Below, one piece after another: positions 15,491-23,497 of a stretch of 38,707 bases of DNA. The DNA comes from an uncultured Spartobacteria bacterium. Lineage in GTDB: Bacteria > Verrucomicrobiota > Verrucomicrobiia > Chthoniobacterales > Terrimicrobiaceae. Numbering within the stretch: position 1 is the first letter of the stretch; the number at the start of each line of letters is the position of its first letter. The stretch spans positions 1 through 38,707 of the forward strand of contig CALFPA010000023.1 in the NCBI GenBank assembly GCA_937919825.1, read 5' to 3'. The position numbers and the translations under genes were made by a program. The notes below the pieces were generated by a model, which saw only the letters and a program-made list of their open reading frames with translations, was not told where the DNA came from and searched no databases.

Positions 15491-17122
15491 ATGTCCCAGC
15501 CCAACCACAAAAATTCTGTCGATATCTTGATCCAGTGTCCCGGTTCGCACGGAGTGATTCCTGACCATGTGCACGAGCAAGCCGCAGCATTGCACGCTTT
15601 TGGGATTAAAGTGCTTGTCCTCTGTTGCCCAGCCTACGAACGCTCCCGAAGCGTCGAATACCCCACGATCCCCTGCATGGTCGAGGGGGCCACGACGAAC
15701 CGCACAAATGCCTTCTCTCGCAAAGTCGGAAAGGCACTCCAAACCATGCGGAATCAACTAATTTTCGCTTGGGAAGTTTATAAAAATAATCCGGCGCTTG
15801 TGCTGGCGGCCAGCCATGTGGATAGCCAAAGCCCCCTGTGGGTGTGGCCACACATTCTCTTGGTTTTCTTGCGCAAGACCATCTACGGAATGAACCTCCA
15901 CTTCGCCAATCGTGACCACCACCTGGGACCGAAATGGTGGCAAAAACTTGGAAGCCACCTGGCATACAAGCCATTCCGAATTGCGGTCGCCCACAAGCGG
16001 CTTCCAGACCCCAACCCGATCCCGAAATTCATTCGCACGATTGAGGTTCCCATTGGACCCGAGAAGACCCAGCAAATTCGCGAGAATCCAAAAAAAATCC
16101 GCCAAAAGTGGAAAGTCGCCCGTGGAAAAAAAGTCTTTTTGGCCTTCGGTCACATCCGCAACCACAAGAATCTCGACCTCGTCATTCGCGCTTTGCTTGA
16201 AAATCCCCAAGCCGCCCTCGTCATCATCGGCCGGGTTTCCAACCATCGCGACCGCCCGCTCAAATACTACAAATTGCTCGCCGAGGATTTGGGGTTGTCG
16301 AAGCGAGTTTTCATCAGCGATGACTTCGTCCCGGATGAAAAACGCCAGAGCTATTTCGAGGCCGCTGATTTCATAGTTTCGACCTATTCCTCGGGATTCC
16401 ACTCGCAGAGCGCGACTCTGTCCACGGCAGTGAAAGCCCGCCGATATGTTCTCGCTTCCAGTGGAGCCAGCCCCATGCGCGACCTCGTCGAGCACTTTGG
16501 CCTCGGTGTTTTTGTGGAGCCTGATTCCAGCGAGGCCGTAGCCGATGGCATGGCGACGCTTTTGCATGGCGTCCTTCCAGAAGCCAATTGGGAAGGCTTT
16601 GAAGATCACGCCCATTGGGGAACCAATGTGACCCGCTTTCTCGAAGCCGCCGCCGATATCAAATCAAAAAGACCAACGCCCGTTCGGCAATTTGAGGGAT
16701 TCGAGGACGAAGCCGTGCCCCTCCCGACTTTATTGAGCGCGAGAGCTCTCCTTCCCGTCAAAACCCCGAAACCTCCCAAAACCAAGAAAATCGCCTCGTC
16801 AAAACCTCGCCCGGTGGTCGCCAAAAAAATTACCAAGCGCGTGGCACCACCCGAACCCGCCCTCAAACCCGTCGAGCCGGTGGTTGTCGTGGAAAAGCCA
16901 ACGGCACCCGTCTTGGAGGCCGATCCGTCCCAGCCCGTATTTCCTGGTTTTGACTCCGCGATAGAATCTCCCACAGCCTCTCCCGAAAAAGTCACTGGTC
17001 TAAACGGTCACGCTCCCGCCAAGAAAAAAGCCAAAGCCGCCGAGAAACCCAAGCCAAGCCGTGCCCGCAAACCCCGCTCTCGCGTCGCCAACCGCGAGTC
17101 CATCGGGGCGGCCGCCGCTTGA
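15491..17122 (+). CDS. GT4-like glycosyltransferase with long basic Lys/Pro/Ala tail
   Basis: A 543-residue protein. Residues about 8-395 are a two-domain GT-B glycosyltransferase: an N-terminal domain with GSHGVIPDHVHEQAAALH, a second domain starting at KKVFLAFGHIRNHKNLDLVI, and the donor-site region (FVPDEKRQSYFEAADFIVSTYSS). The acceptor and sugar are unknown; synthesis of envelope polysaccharide is likely from the family. The last 120 residues are low-complexity (KTPKPPKTKKIASSKPRP, KKKAKAAEKPKPSRARK) like histone-H1-type tails, strongly basic and presumably disordered. 148 bp separate it from dgt. Its stop overlaps a possible TTG start of the permease gene. Confidence 0.85.
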   Translation: MSQPNHKNSVDILIQCPGSHGVIPDHVHEQAAALHAFGIKVLVLCCPAYERSRSVEYPTIPCMVEGATTNRTNAFSRKVGKALQTMRNQLIFAWEVYKNNPALVLAASHVDSQSPLWVWPHILLVFLRKTIYGMNLHFANRDHHLGPKWWQKLGSHLAYKPFRIAVAHKRLPDPNPIPKFIRTIEVPIGPEKTQQIRENPKKIRQKWKVARGKKVFLAFGHIRNHKNLDLVIRALLENPQAALVIIGRVSNHRDRPLKYYKLLAEDLGLSKRVFISDDFVPDEKRQSYFEAADFIVSTYSSGFHSQSATLSTAVKARRYVLASSGASPMRDLVEHFGLGVFVEPDSSEAVADGMATLLHGVLPEANWEGFEDHAHWGTNVTRFLEAAADIKSKRPTPVRQFEGFEDEAVPLPTLLSARALLPVKTPKPPKTKKIASSKPRPVVAKKITKRVAPPEPALKPVEPVVVVEKPTAPVLEADPSQPVFPGFDSAIESPTASPEKVTGLNGHAPAKKKAKAAEKPKPSRARKPRSRVANRESIGAAAA

Positions 17123-17139
17123 TTGCCGCGAGTTTTCCG

Positions 17140-18060
17140 ATGAGTGGGGACTGGTTCTCTTTCAGCCTTCCCGATTTTTCGTATGCCTTCCTGAGTGTGT
17201 TGCTCGAAGGGGTGCCGTTCATTCTTTTCGGCACGCTCCTCTCGGGCCTCATCGACCAATTCCTCCCCTCGCGAGTGATGACTCGCTTTCTGCCGCGAAG
17301 CGCCTTCCTCGGCATCTGCCTGAGCGGCTCGCTGGGCTTGGTTTTTCCCATGTGCGAATGCGGGATCGTCCCGGTGATCCGCCGCCTCATCGCCAAGGGC
17401 CTACCGGTCTCGAACGCCATCGCCTACATGCTCGCCGCGCCGATTGTGAATCCCATCGTCGCCGTGAGCACCTACGCCGCCTTTCGCGGCCAAGGCGCGG
17501 AGGAGTTCACCGTGCTCCGCCTCGGCCTCGGCTACTTTATCGCGGTGCTTGTGGGATTCGCCGTTCTCAATCTCCCGCTCACCGCCGTGCTCCGGAGTAA
17601 AATCCTCGCTGGCCTGGAACACCCGCCGCACGACCACCATGCCCCTGTTCCATTCGGCCAACGACTCGTCGGCGCGATGGATGCCGGCGTTCGCGATTTT
17701 CTTGATGTGATGGTCTACTTCATCCTCGGCGTCGCCGTCGCCTCGCTCTTCGGCACGGCAGTGAATCAGGAATTATTTTTGCCTCTGGCGCTGAACGACT
17801 GGCTCGCCGTTCCCTCGATGATGACTCTCGCCGGCGTGCTGTCGCTCTGCAGCTCCTCGGATGCCTTCATCGCCGCGACCTTCGTTTCCTTTCCTGCGGT
17901 TGCGAAACTCGCGTTTCTGGTATTCGGTCCCATGATGGATTTGAAACTCCTGTTCATCTACAGCGCGGTTTTCACCAAGCGATTTGTCCTGGGGCTCGCC
18001 ATCGGGCTTTTTGTTTTGATCGGCCTCCTGTGCGTGAGGCTTTCCGTCATCGGCCTATGA
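17140..18060 (+). CDS. YraQ/UPF0718-family permease
   Basis: A 306-residue membrane protein with about eight hydrophobic segments in two halves. The conserved half-site MCECGIVPVIRRLI with the following APIVNPIVAVSTY and, in the second half, SLCSSSDAFIAATF with a FGPMMDLK segment, are typical of the family (DUF318). A His-rich cytoplasmic loop (HPPHDHHAP) lies between the halves. Some family members take part in copper or zinc efflux; the transported ion here is not known. The frame is also open from a TTG at 17119 that overlaps the glycosyltransferase stop; ATG 17140 gives a better N-terminus. It overlaps the next gene by 4 bp, which is its usual partner. Confidence 0.9.
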   Translation: MSGDWFSFSLPDFSYAFLSVLLEGVPFILFGTLLSGLIDQFLPSRVMTRFLPRSAFLGICLSGSLGLVFPMCECGIVPVIRRLIAKGLPVSNAIAYMLAAPIVNPIVAVSTYAAFRGQGAEEFTVLRLGLGYFIAVLVGFAVLNLPLTAVLRSKILAGLEHPPHDHHAPVPFGQRLVGAMDAGVRDFLDVMVYFILGVAVASLFGTAVNQELFLPLALNDWLAVPSMMTLAGVLSLCSSSDAFIAATFVSFPAVAKLAFLVFGPMMDLKLLFIYSAVFTKRFVLGLAIGLFVLIGLLCVRLSVIGL

Positions 18061-18884
18061 ACCACACCGCCTCCCGGTTTTGTTCGTCCGGCGTTCTGAT
18101 GGTCTGGGGCGTTGTGCTGCTCTACTTCCAATTTTCCGGCCGCATCGCCTCCTACCTCCACCCGGCATTCCATCTCTATGTGGCGATCTCGGGAGGCGTT
18201 CTGGTTTTCCTCTCGGCCGCCCTCCTGCTGACCTTTCCGAAAGCCCATGAGGGCGACCCTTGTTGCGAAGACCACGACCACTCCAGCCATTTCTTCAGCG
18301 GAGGAATCGCCTCGCTCCTCATCCTCGTGGTGCCGCTTTTGGCCACGACAAAAATCTCCCAAAGCAGCTTCGGCGCCACGGCGGTGAAAAACCGAGGCGT
18401 CGTGAGCCACATCGCCGACCTCCCCGGCTACTCGCCCGCCTTCGAACCCGCCCTGCCAAACCATGACGGCTCCATCGGCGAAGCCACCTTGATGGACCCC
18501 TCGCTTTACCTGAAAAAAAACGACTCCGGTCAAATCCTTGCCGAACTCATCGACCTCGTTTACGCGGCGGGCGACGCCGACCTGCTCGGGGATTTTGAAA
18601 ACCAGGAGGTCGAACTCGTCGGCCAATTCCTCCCCGCCCGAACCGGCAATTCCTCGGGCGACCGCTTCCGCCTCGTTCGCATGTTTGTGATGTGCTGCGC
18701 CGCCGACGCCCGCCCGGTCGGCATTTCGATCCAGGACAACCAAGCCGTCAACTTCCCCGAGATGACCTGGGTGAAGATTCGCGGCAAGGCCACCTTCCCC
18801 GTCGAAGGCGGCCGCCGCACTCCTCTCGTCATCGCCGAATCCGTTACCGAAACCGAACCTCCTCGCGAATCCTTTGTTTACTGA
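18057..18884 (+). CDS. TIGR03943/DUF1980 family partner of the YraQ permease
   Basis: A 275-residue membrane protein: two N-terminal hydrophobic segments (about 12-60), a His/Cys-rich stretch (CCEDHDHSSHF, about 69-79) that could bind metal, a third hydrophobic segment, and a C-terminal soluble domain with the family signature MFVMCCAADARPVGI. Members are encoded beside YraQ-type permeases and sometimes under metal-responsive control, so the two are taken as parts of one transporter. ATG 18057 overlaps the permease stop; 4 bp separate this gene from the next. Confidence 0.88.
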   Translation: MNHTASRFCSSGVLMVWGVVLLYFQFSGRIASYLHPAFHLYVAISGGVLVFLSAALLLTFPKAHEGDPCCEDHDHSSHFFSGGIASLLILVVPLLATTKISQSSFGATAVKNRGVVSHIADLPGYSPAFEPALPNHDGSIGEATLMDPSLYLKKNDSGQILAELIDLVYAAGDADLLGDFENQEVELVGQFLPARTGNSSGDRFRLVRMFVMCCAADARPVGISIQDNQAVNFPEMTWVKIRGKATFPVEGGRRTPLVIAESVTETEPPRESFVY

Positions 18885-18888
18885 ATCC

Positions 18889-20034
18889 ATGAACCGACTC
18901 CTGCCGATCCTCGCCGCCCTTTTCTCCCTCGCCACCCAAGCCCGCGCCGACCTCCAAGGCGCTTGGATAGCCTCGGTTCACAACATCAACTTCCCCTCCA
19001 AACAAGGCCTACCCGTCGAGGTCCAAAAACAACAAGCCACCCGCCTGCTCGACACCGCGAAATCCGCCGGCCTCAACGCCGTGATGCTCCAGGTCCGGCC
19101 CGAGGGCGACGCTCTCTACGCCTCCAGCCTCGAACCCTGGAGCCGCTACATCACTGGCACCCAAGGCGCCAATCCCGGCTACGACCCGCTCGCCTACTTT
19201 ATTGCCCAAGCGAAAGCACGCGGTCTGGAAGTCCACGCTTGGATCAACCCCTACCGCGCCGGCGCCAATTCCTCCCACCCCCGCTCCTCAAAACACATCA
19301 GCCGCCTCTATCCCAAGTATTGCTACAAAGTCGGCACCACGCTCTGGATGGACCCCGGCTCGCCGGAAATCCGCCGCCACATCAACTCCGTCGTGCGCGA
19401 ACTCGTCGAGCGCTACGACATCGCCGGCGTCCACCTCGATGACTATTTCTACCCCTACCCCACGGCCAAAGGCAGACTCCCGCATTTTCCCGACGACAAA
19501 ACCTACGCCACCTACCGCTCCTCCGGCGGCAAACTCTCGAAAGCCGACTGGCGCCGCCAGAATGTCCACTTCCTCATCCGCGACCTCAGCCAGACCGTCC
19601 ACTCCGCCCGCTCGGGCCTGCTTTTTGGCGTCAGCCCCTTCGGCATCCACAGCAAGGACACCGCGCCCTCGAACATTAAAGTTGGCGTGGATCAATACCA
19701 CGAACTCTTCTCCGACCCCCTGGTCTGGATGCACCAGGGCTGGATCGATTACCTCTCGCCGCAGCTTTATTGGAAAAACGGCGGCCCGCAGTGCTTCTCG
19801 ACCCTGCTCAGTTGGTGGCGACATCCCAAGGTCAACCCGCGAGGTGTCGCCATCGTCCCTGGAATTGCCGTCGATCGCCTCGAGTCCCAAGGCTGGCCAT
19901 CCTCCGAGATCGACCGTCAGCTTTCCCTCGAAAAATCCATCTCGCCCCGACCGCGCGGTGGATTCCTGCTCTGGAACATCGGCCCCGTCTCGAAGAACAC
20001 CAAAGGCGTGATGGCCGCCATCCGCGCCCGTTGA
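18889..20034 (+). CDS. Exported glycosyl hydrolase-like protein (GHL10/DUF187, YngK type)
   Basis: A 381-residue protein with a signal peptide (cleavage after ARA, about residue 20) and a TIM-barrel domain of the GHL10 family: LQGAWIASVHNINFPSK at the start, LNAVMLQVRPEGDALYAS, EVHAWINPYRAG, GVHLDDYFYPYP (acidic residues likely catalytic), WIDYLSPQLYW, and a final GGFLLWNIGP. The family is related to glycosidases acting on extracellular polysaccharide; the true substrate is not established. ATG 18889 is 4 bp after the TIGR03943 gene. A start 15 bp earlier is possible but adds nothing. Confidence 0.9.
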   Translation: MNRLLPILAALFSLATQARADLQGAWIASVHNINFPSKQGLPVEVQKQQATRLLDTAKSAGLNAVMLQVRPEGDALYASSLEPWSRYITGTQGANPGYDPLAYFIAQAKARGLEVHAWINPYRAGANSSHPRSSKHISRLYPKYCYKVGTTLWMDPGSPEIRRHINSVVRELVERYDIAGVHLDDYFYPYPTAKGRLPHFPDDKTYATYRSSGGKLSKADWRRQNVHFLIRDLSQTVHSARSGLLFGVSPFGIHSKDTAPSNIKVGVDQYHELFSDPLVWMHQGWIDYLSPQLYWKNGGPQCFSTLLSWWRHPKVNPRGVAIVPGIAVDRLESQGWPSSEIDRQLSLEKSISPRPRGGFLLWNIGPVSKNTKGVMAAIRAR

Positions 20035-20150
20035 TTTTTTTAAAAAAACAAACAATCCCCTTCACAAAAGCGGGTTGGGGTTTCTACTAAAAATATCAAA
20101 GGTTCTCATTGCCCCCCGAGGATTTCCTTCCTAAAGTCTCCCCCTTCGTT

Positions 20151-21497
20151 ATGTCCGGATTATCGTTAGAGATCATTTTTATTTTGTTGCTTTTGTTGGC
20201 AAACGGCCTCTTTGCCATGGCGGAGATCGCCGTGGTGACCTCCCGAAAGGCGCGCCTCAAGAGCATGGCCGATGAAGGCGACCGCGGATCCCGCCTCGCC
20301 CTCGCCCTCGCCAATGCCCCGGGCAAATTTCTTTCCACTGTCCAAGTTGGCATCACCTTTGTGGGAGTCCTCGCCAGCGCCTTGGGTGGCGCGAGAATCA
20401 GCGACCGCTTGGCAGAATTTTTTAAAAAAATCCCCTCGCTGGAAAATTACGCCGACCTCTTGGCTCTGGTCATCATCGTAGGAGTCATCACCTACCTCTC
20501 CGTCATTATTGGAGAACTTGTTCCCAAACGAATCGCCCTGAATAATCCTGAGCGTATCGCCTCGACCTTGGCACCCCCCATGTTCGGCTTGGCTAAGTTT
20601 TTTTCGCCCTTGGTGAACATTCTCAATCTCTCGAGCAATTTCCTCATGGCCTCCATGGGGATTCGAAAAGCAAAGGAATCCGTTGTTTCCGAGGAAGAAG
20701 TGCGTGTCTTGATCGATGAGGGCCTGAGCGCCGGCATTTTCAAGAAAGCCGAAAAAGAGATGGTCGAGAGTGTTTTCGAACTCGACGAACTCACCGCGGG
20801 CGACCTCATGACACCCCGCGCCCGGATGATCTGGCTGTCCATAGATGATACCGACGAGGAAAACTGGCGCCGAATCGCCGGCAGCGGCCACTCGCATTTT
20901 CCAGTATACCAGGAAACCCGGGACAATGTCACCGGCATGGTGAGCGTTAAGTCGCTCTGGGCGAACCTCTCCCTTGCAGGCCGCGTGGAACTCCGCGCCC
21001 TCGTCACCCCGCCGCTCTATGTGCCAACCGCGATGCCCGTGAGCAAACTCATCGAGGAATTTAAGAAATCCGGAAAACATATCGCGCTCGTGGTTGATGA
21101 GTTCGGTGGTTTGCAGGGCCTTGTGACTCTAAATGATGTGATGATGGCGATCGTGGGCAATCTCCCCGAGCGCGAGCAGCGCCATGAACCCAAGGCCCTC
21201 CTCCGCCAAGACGGAAGTTGGCTCGTCGATGCGATGCTGGATATCGACGAAACCAAGAAAAGCCTTGGGATCGAAGAGGATTTGCCGGGCGAGGACATCA
21301 ACCGCTACTCCACTCTCGGAGGGTTCATTCTCAGCCAACTCGGCCACATTCCGCGCGAGGGCGAGAAATTTCATTGGGACCGCTTCGACTTTGAAGTCAT
21401 CGACATGGACCGCCAACGCATCGACAAGGTTCTGGTCATCCCGAGGACTCCAAAACCCGAGAAAATCGAGGAAGAGGAACCCTCCCTCAGCGACTAA
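20151..21497 (+). CDS. CNNM/CorC-type transporter-associated protein (DUF21, CBS pair, CorC_HlyC)
   Basis: A 448-residue inner-membrane protein. DUF21 membrane domain about 1-190 with the family helix NGLFAMAEIAVVTSRKARL and VQVGITFVGVLASALGG; then a pair of CBS domains (about 205-335, with ARMIWLSIDDTDEE and LVVDEFGGLQGLVTLNDV); then the CorC_HlyC domain (LGGFILSQLGHIPREGE). Homologues are linked to magnesium or cobalt efflux and bind nucleotide in the CBS pair. ATG 20151 is preferred over an in-frame TTG at 20109. The stop codon overlaps the stop of the convergent SDR gene. Confidence 0.92.
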   Translation: MSGLSLEIIFILLLLLANGLFAMAEIAVVTSRKARLKSMADEGDRGSRLALALANAPGKFLSTVQVGITFVGVLASALGGARISDRLAEFFKKIPSLENYADLLALVIIVGVITYLSVIIGELVPKRIALNNPERIASTLAPPMFGLAKFFSPLVNILNLSSNFLMASMGIRKAKESVVSEEEVRVLIDEGLSAGIFKKAEKEMVESVFELDELTAGDLMTPRARMIWLSIDDTDEENWRRIAGSGHSHFPVYQETRDNVTGMVSVKSLWANLSLAGRVELRALVTPPLYVPTAMPVSKLIEEFKKSGKHIALVVDEFGGLQGLVTLNDVMMAIVGNLPEREQRHEPKALLRQDGSWLVDAMLDIDETKKSLGIEEDLPGEDINRYSTLGGFILSQLGHIPREGEKFHWDRFDFEVIDMDRQRIDKVLVIPRTPKPEKIEEEEPSLSD

Positions 21498-22342
21498 AAC
21501 CCCTCGCGCACCAGCGACGGCAAAGCCTCGCGGAAAGACGGAAACTCCGGCACCCACCCTGTCGCACGGAGTCTTTGATTGGAAACCCGCTTGCTGTTGA
21601 GTCCCCGCTTGCGATGCGGGTCGATCGGCCCATCCGGCGGCATCGGTTTGCCCAAAAACTCGGAAATCCACCCGTAAAGTTCCCGCTGCGTCGGAGGGTG
21701 ACTGTCGCAGACATTGTAAATGCCGGAGGAGATCGAGGGGTCGGCGAGATGCAGTAGCGCACGCGCGCCGTCCTCGCGGTGGATCAAGTTGATGAACCGC
21801 TCACCGCCCGCCTCCACCACCGCGCTGCCCTCGGCGAACTTCCGCAAAAACATCGAGCGGCCCGGCCCATAAATTCCCCCGAGTCGGGCAACGATCCCGC
21901 CTACTCGGAGCGCGACGGCCTCGGCTTCGAGAAGCACTCGTGCGGTTTCACGGAGCGGTTCGGTGGGTGAGTTTTCATCCACGAGCTCGCCGTTTTGCTG
22001 GTCATAGACCGAAGTGCTCCCCGTAAAAATCACCCGCCCCGGCGCAAAGGCAGCGATCAAATTTTCCAGCCCATCGCGATACACCGCGCGGTAGTCCTCC
22101 GCATCCCCACCTCCGGAGCTTGCACAGTGGATCAACAAGTCCAGCTGGTTCCACCCCTCAGGAGCCGCGAAAGGTTTTGAAATATCCGCCACGCGAACCG
22201 GAAACGGCAGCGAAGCCAGTCTGGCAGCGGTTCCCTCCGTGGCGCACAGGCCGAGAACCTCCCAGCCATTCTTATAAAACAAACCGGCTGCGACCTCCCC
22301 AAGGAAGCCGCAGCCGGCAAGAACTACCCGTTTAGGCTGCAA
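21494..22342 (-). CDS. SDR-family NAD-dependent epimerase/dehydratase (YeeZ-like)
   Basis: A 282-residue extended short-chain dehydrogenase/reductase-like protein. The N-terminal nucleotide-binding motif is VVLAGCGFLGEVAAG (GxGxxG in a GCGFLG form), followed by a HCASSGGG segment, SVYDQQ at the place of the active-site Tyr, and VARLGGIYGPGRS, then FINLIHREDGARAL. The GCGFLG form and length fit the YeeZ subgroup, whose reaction is not firmly known. The start is TTG 22342, directly after the rpsU TAA with no gap, so translation is probably coupled to rpsU. Confidence 0.8.
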   Translation of the reverse strand: MQPKRVVLAGCGFLGEVAAGLFYKNGWEVLGLCATEGTAARLASLPFPVRVADISKPFAAPEGWNQLDLLIHCASSGGGDAEDYRAVYRDGLENLIAAFAPGRVIFTGSTSVYDQQNGELVDENSPTEPLRETARVLLEAEAVALRVGGIVARLGGIYGPGRSMFLRKFAEGSAVVEAGGERFINLIHREDGARALLHLADPSISSGIYNVCDSHPPTQRELYGWISEFLGKPMPPDGPIDPHRKRGLNSKRVSNQRLRATGWVPEFPSFREALPSLVREGF

Positions 22343-22549
22343 TTAGCCTTGTGGGTTGAAATTGAAACGAATCTTCAGCTTGGCACGCTTGGCGTTGTTT
22401 TTCGCTTTGCGGCGCACGCGCTGAACGGGAGTTTCGAAAGCACGGAGTCGACGGACTTCATCCATCAATCCCTCCGCGTCGATCTTGCCCTTCAATCTCT
22501 TGAGAGCGCGGTCGATCGGTTCACCTTTTCTAACTAATACTTCCGGCAT
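22343..22549 (-). CDS. rpsU: 30S ribosomal protein S21
   Basis: A 68-residue basic protein starting PEVLVRKGEPIDRALKRLK, with the conserved core DEVRRLRAFETPVQRVRRK. S21 helps mRNA base pairing at initiation on the 30S subunit. A Shine-Dalgarno AGGTGA lies just before the ATG (complement of 22554-22559), one of the few clear ones here. The SDR gene follows with no gap. Confidence 0.97.
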   Translation of the reverse strand: MPEVLVRKGEPIDRALKRLKGKIDAEGLMDEVRRLRAFETPVQRVRRKAKNNAKRAKLKIRFNFNPQG

Positions 22550-22580
22550 AAATTCACCTACTTTCTAAAAATAGAGGTGC

Positions 22581-22610
22581 AGACTAGCCGCTCGAATCCC
22601 GACCCGTCAA
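22581..22610 (-). promoter_or_regulatory. Possible promoter of rpsU
   Basis: On the minus strand TTGACG (complement of 22605-22610) and TAGTCT (complement of 22581-22586) are 18 bp apart and about 32 bp ahead of the rpsU ATG. The -35 is close to consensus, the -10 is weak. Confidence 0.35.
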
Positions 22611-22711
22611 GAAAGGGTTCAGATAATATTTATTTCACTCGTTTCCTATGTTTTGCATTTTTTGGAAACTCCAATCTTGCTGCTTCCTTCCTCATCCCGC
22701 AGAGTCCCCCA

Positions 22712-23434
22712 ATGAGCAGACACGACAACCGCCAGCCGGGCCAAATCCGCCCGATCACCATCGAAAAATCCATCGCCCCGCACGCCCATGGCTCGGTTTT
22801 GATTTCCTTCGGAAACACCAAAGTCATCTGCGCCGCCATGATCGAGGAATCGGTGCCGCGTTGGATGAAAGAGCAGAATGTCCCTGGCGGTTGGATTACG
22901 GCGGAATACTCGATGCTCCCCTACTCCACCCTCACCCGCAAACAACGCGACTCCTCGCGCGGCCGCCCCGATGGACGCGGCACTGAGATCCAGCGCCTCA
23001 TCGGCCGCTCGCTCCGCGCCGTTGTGGATCTCCAAAAACTCGGCCAACGCACCCTTTGGGTCGATTGCGATGTGCTCCAAGCCGATGGCGGCACCCGCAC
23101 CGCCGCGATCACCGGCGCTTCGCTCGCCGTCGAACTCGCCGGCCGCTGGCTCGTCGAGCAGGGAAAAATCAAAGAACTCCCAGTGAAAAACCGCGTTGCC
23201 GCCGTCAGCGTCGGCATCGTGGCTAGCGAGGTTTTGGTCGATCTCGATTACCTCGAGGACAAGGACGCCGAGGTGGATATGAATGTCGTGATGACCGACA
23301 AACTCGACTATGTCGAGGTGCAGGGCAGCGGCGAGGAGAGCGTTTTCAGCCCCGCGCAACTCGAGCAATTAACCGCCGCCGCGAAGTCGGGAATCGAACA
23401 GCTTTTGGCCATCCAAAAATCCGCCCTCGGGTAA
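22712..23434 (+). CDS. rph: Ribonuclease PH
   Basis: Phosphorolytic 3'-to-5' exoribonuclease that trims tRNA precursors. The 240-residue protein has the family segments RHDNRQPGQIRPI, AHGSVLISFGNTKVICAA, GGWITAEYSMLPYST, GRGTEIQRLIGRSLRA, and VDCDVLQADGGTRTAAITGA with the active-site Asp. Length fits. ATG 22712 gives the standard N-terminus; an upstream frame to 22577 would add 45 unrelated residues. The gene is divergent from rpsU. Confidence 0.97.
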   Translation: MSRHDNRQPGQIRPITIEKSIAPHAHGSVLISFGNTKVICAAMIEESVPRWMKEQNVPGGWITAEYSMLPYSTLTRKQRDSSRGRPDGRGTEIQRLIGRSLRAVVDLQKLGQRTLWVDCDVLQADGGTRTAAITGASLAVELAGRWLVEQGKIKELPVKNRVAAVSVGIVASEVLVDLDYLEDKDAEVDMNVVMTDKLDYVEVQGSGEESVFSPAQLEQLTAAAKSGIEQLLAIQKSALG

Positions 23435-23497
23435 AAAGAGTCTCGCGGCGCCCACTCCGTTCTTGAGCTCGAGAGAGCGGATCGTTAATCAAAGCGG

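Noticed and set aside
20035-20150. Possible promoter or terminator (T run followed by A run) before the CorC-type gene
   Set aside because: The T8/A7 stretch could pair, but there is no stable GC stem, and no -35/-10 pair with good spacing stands out.
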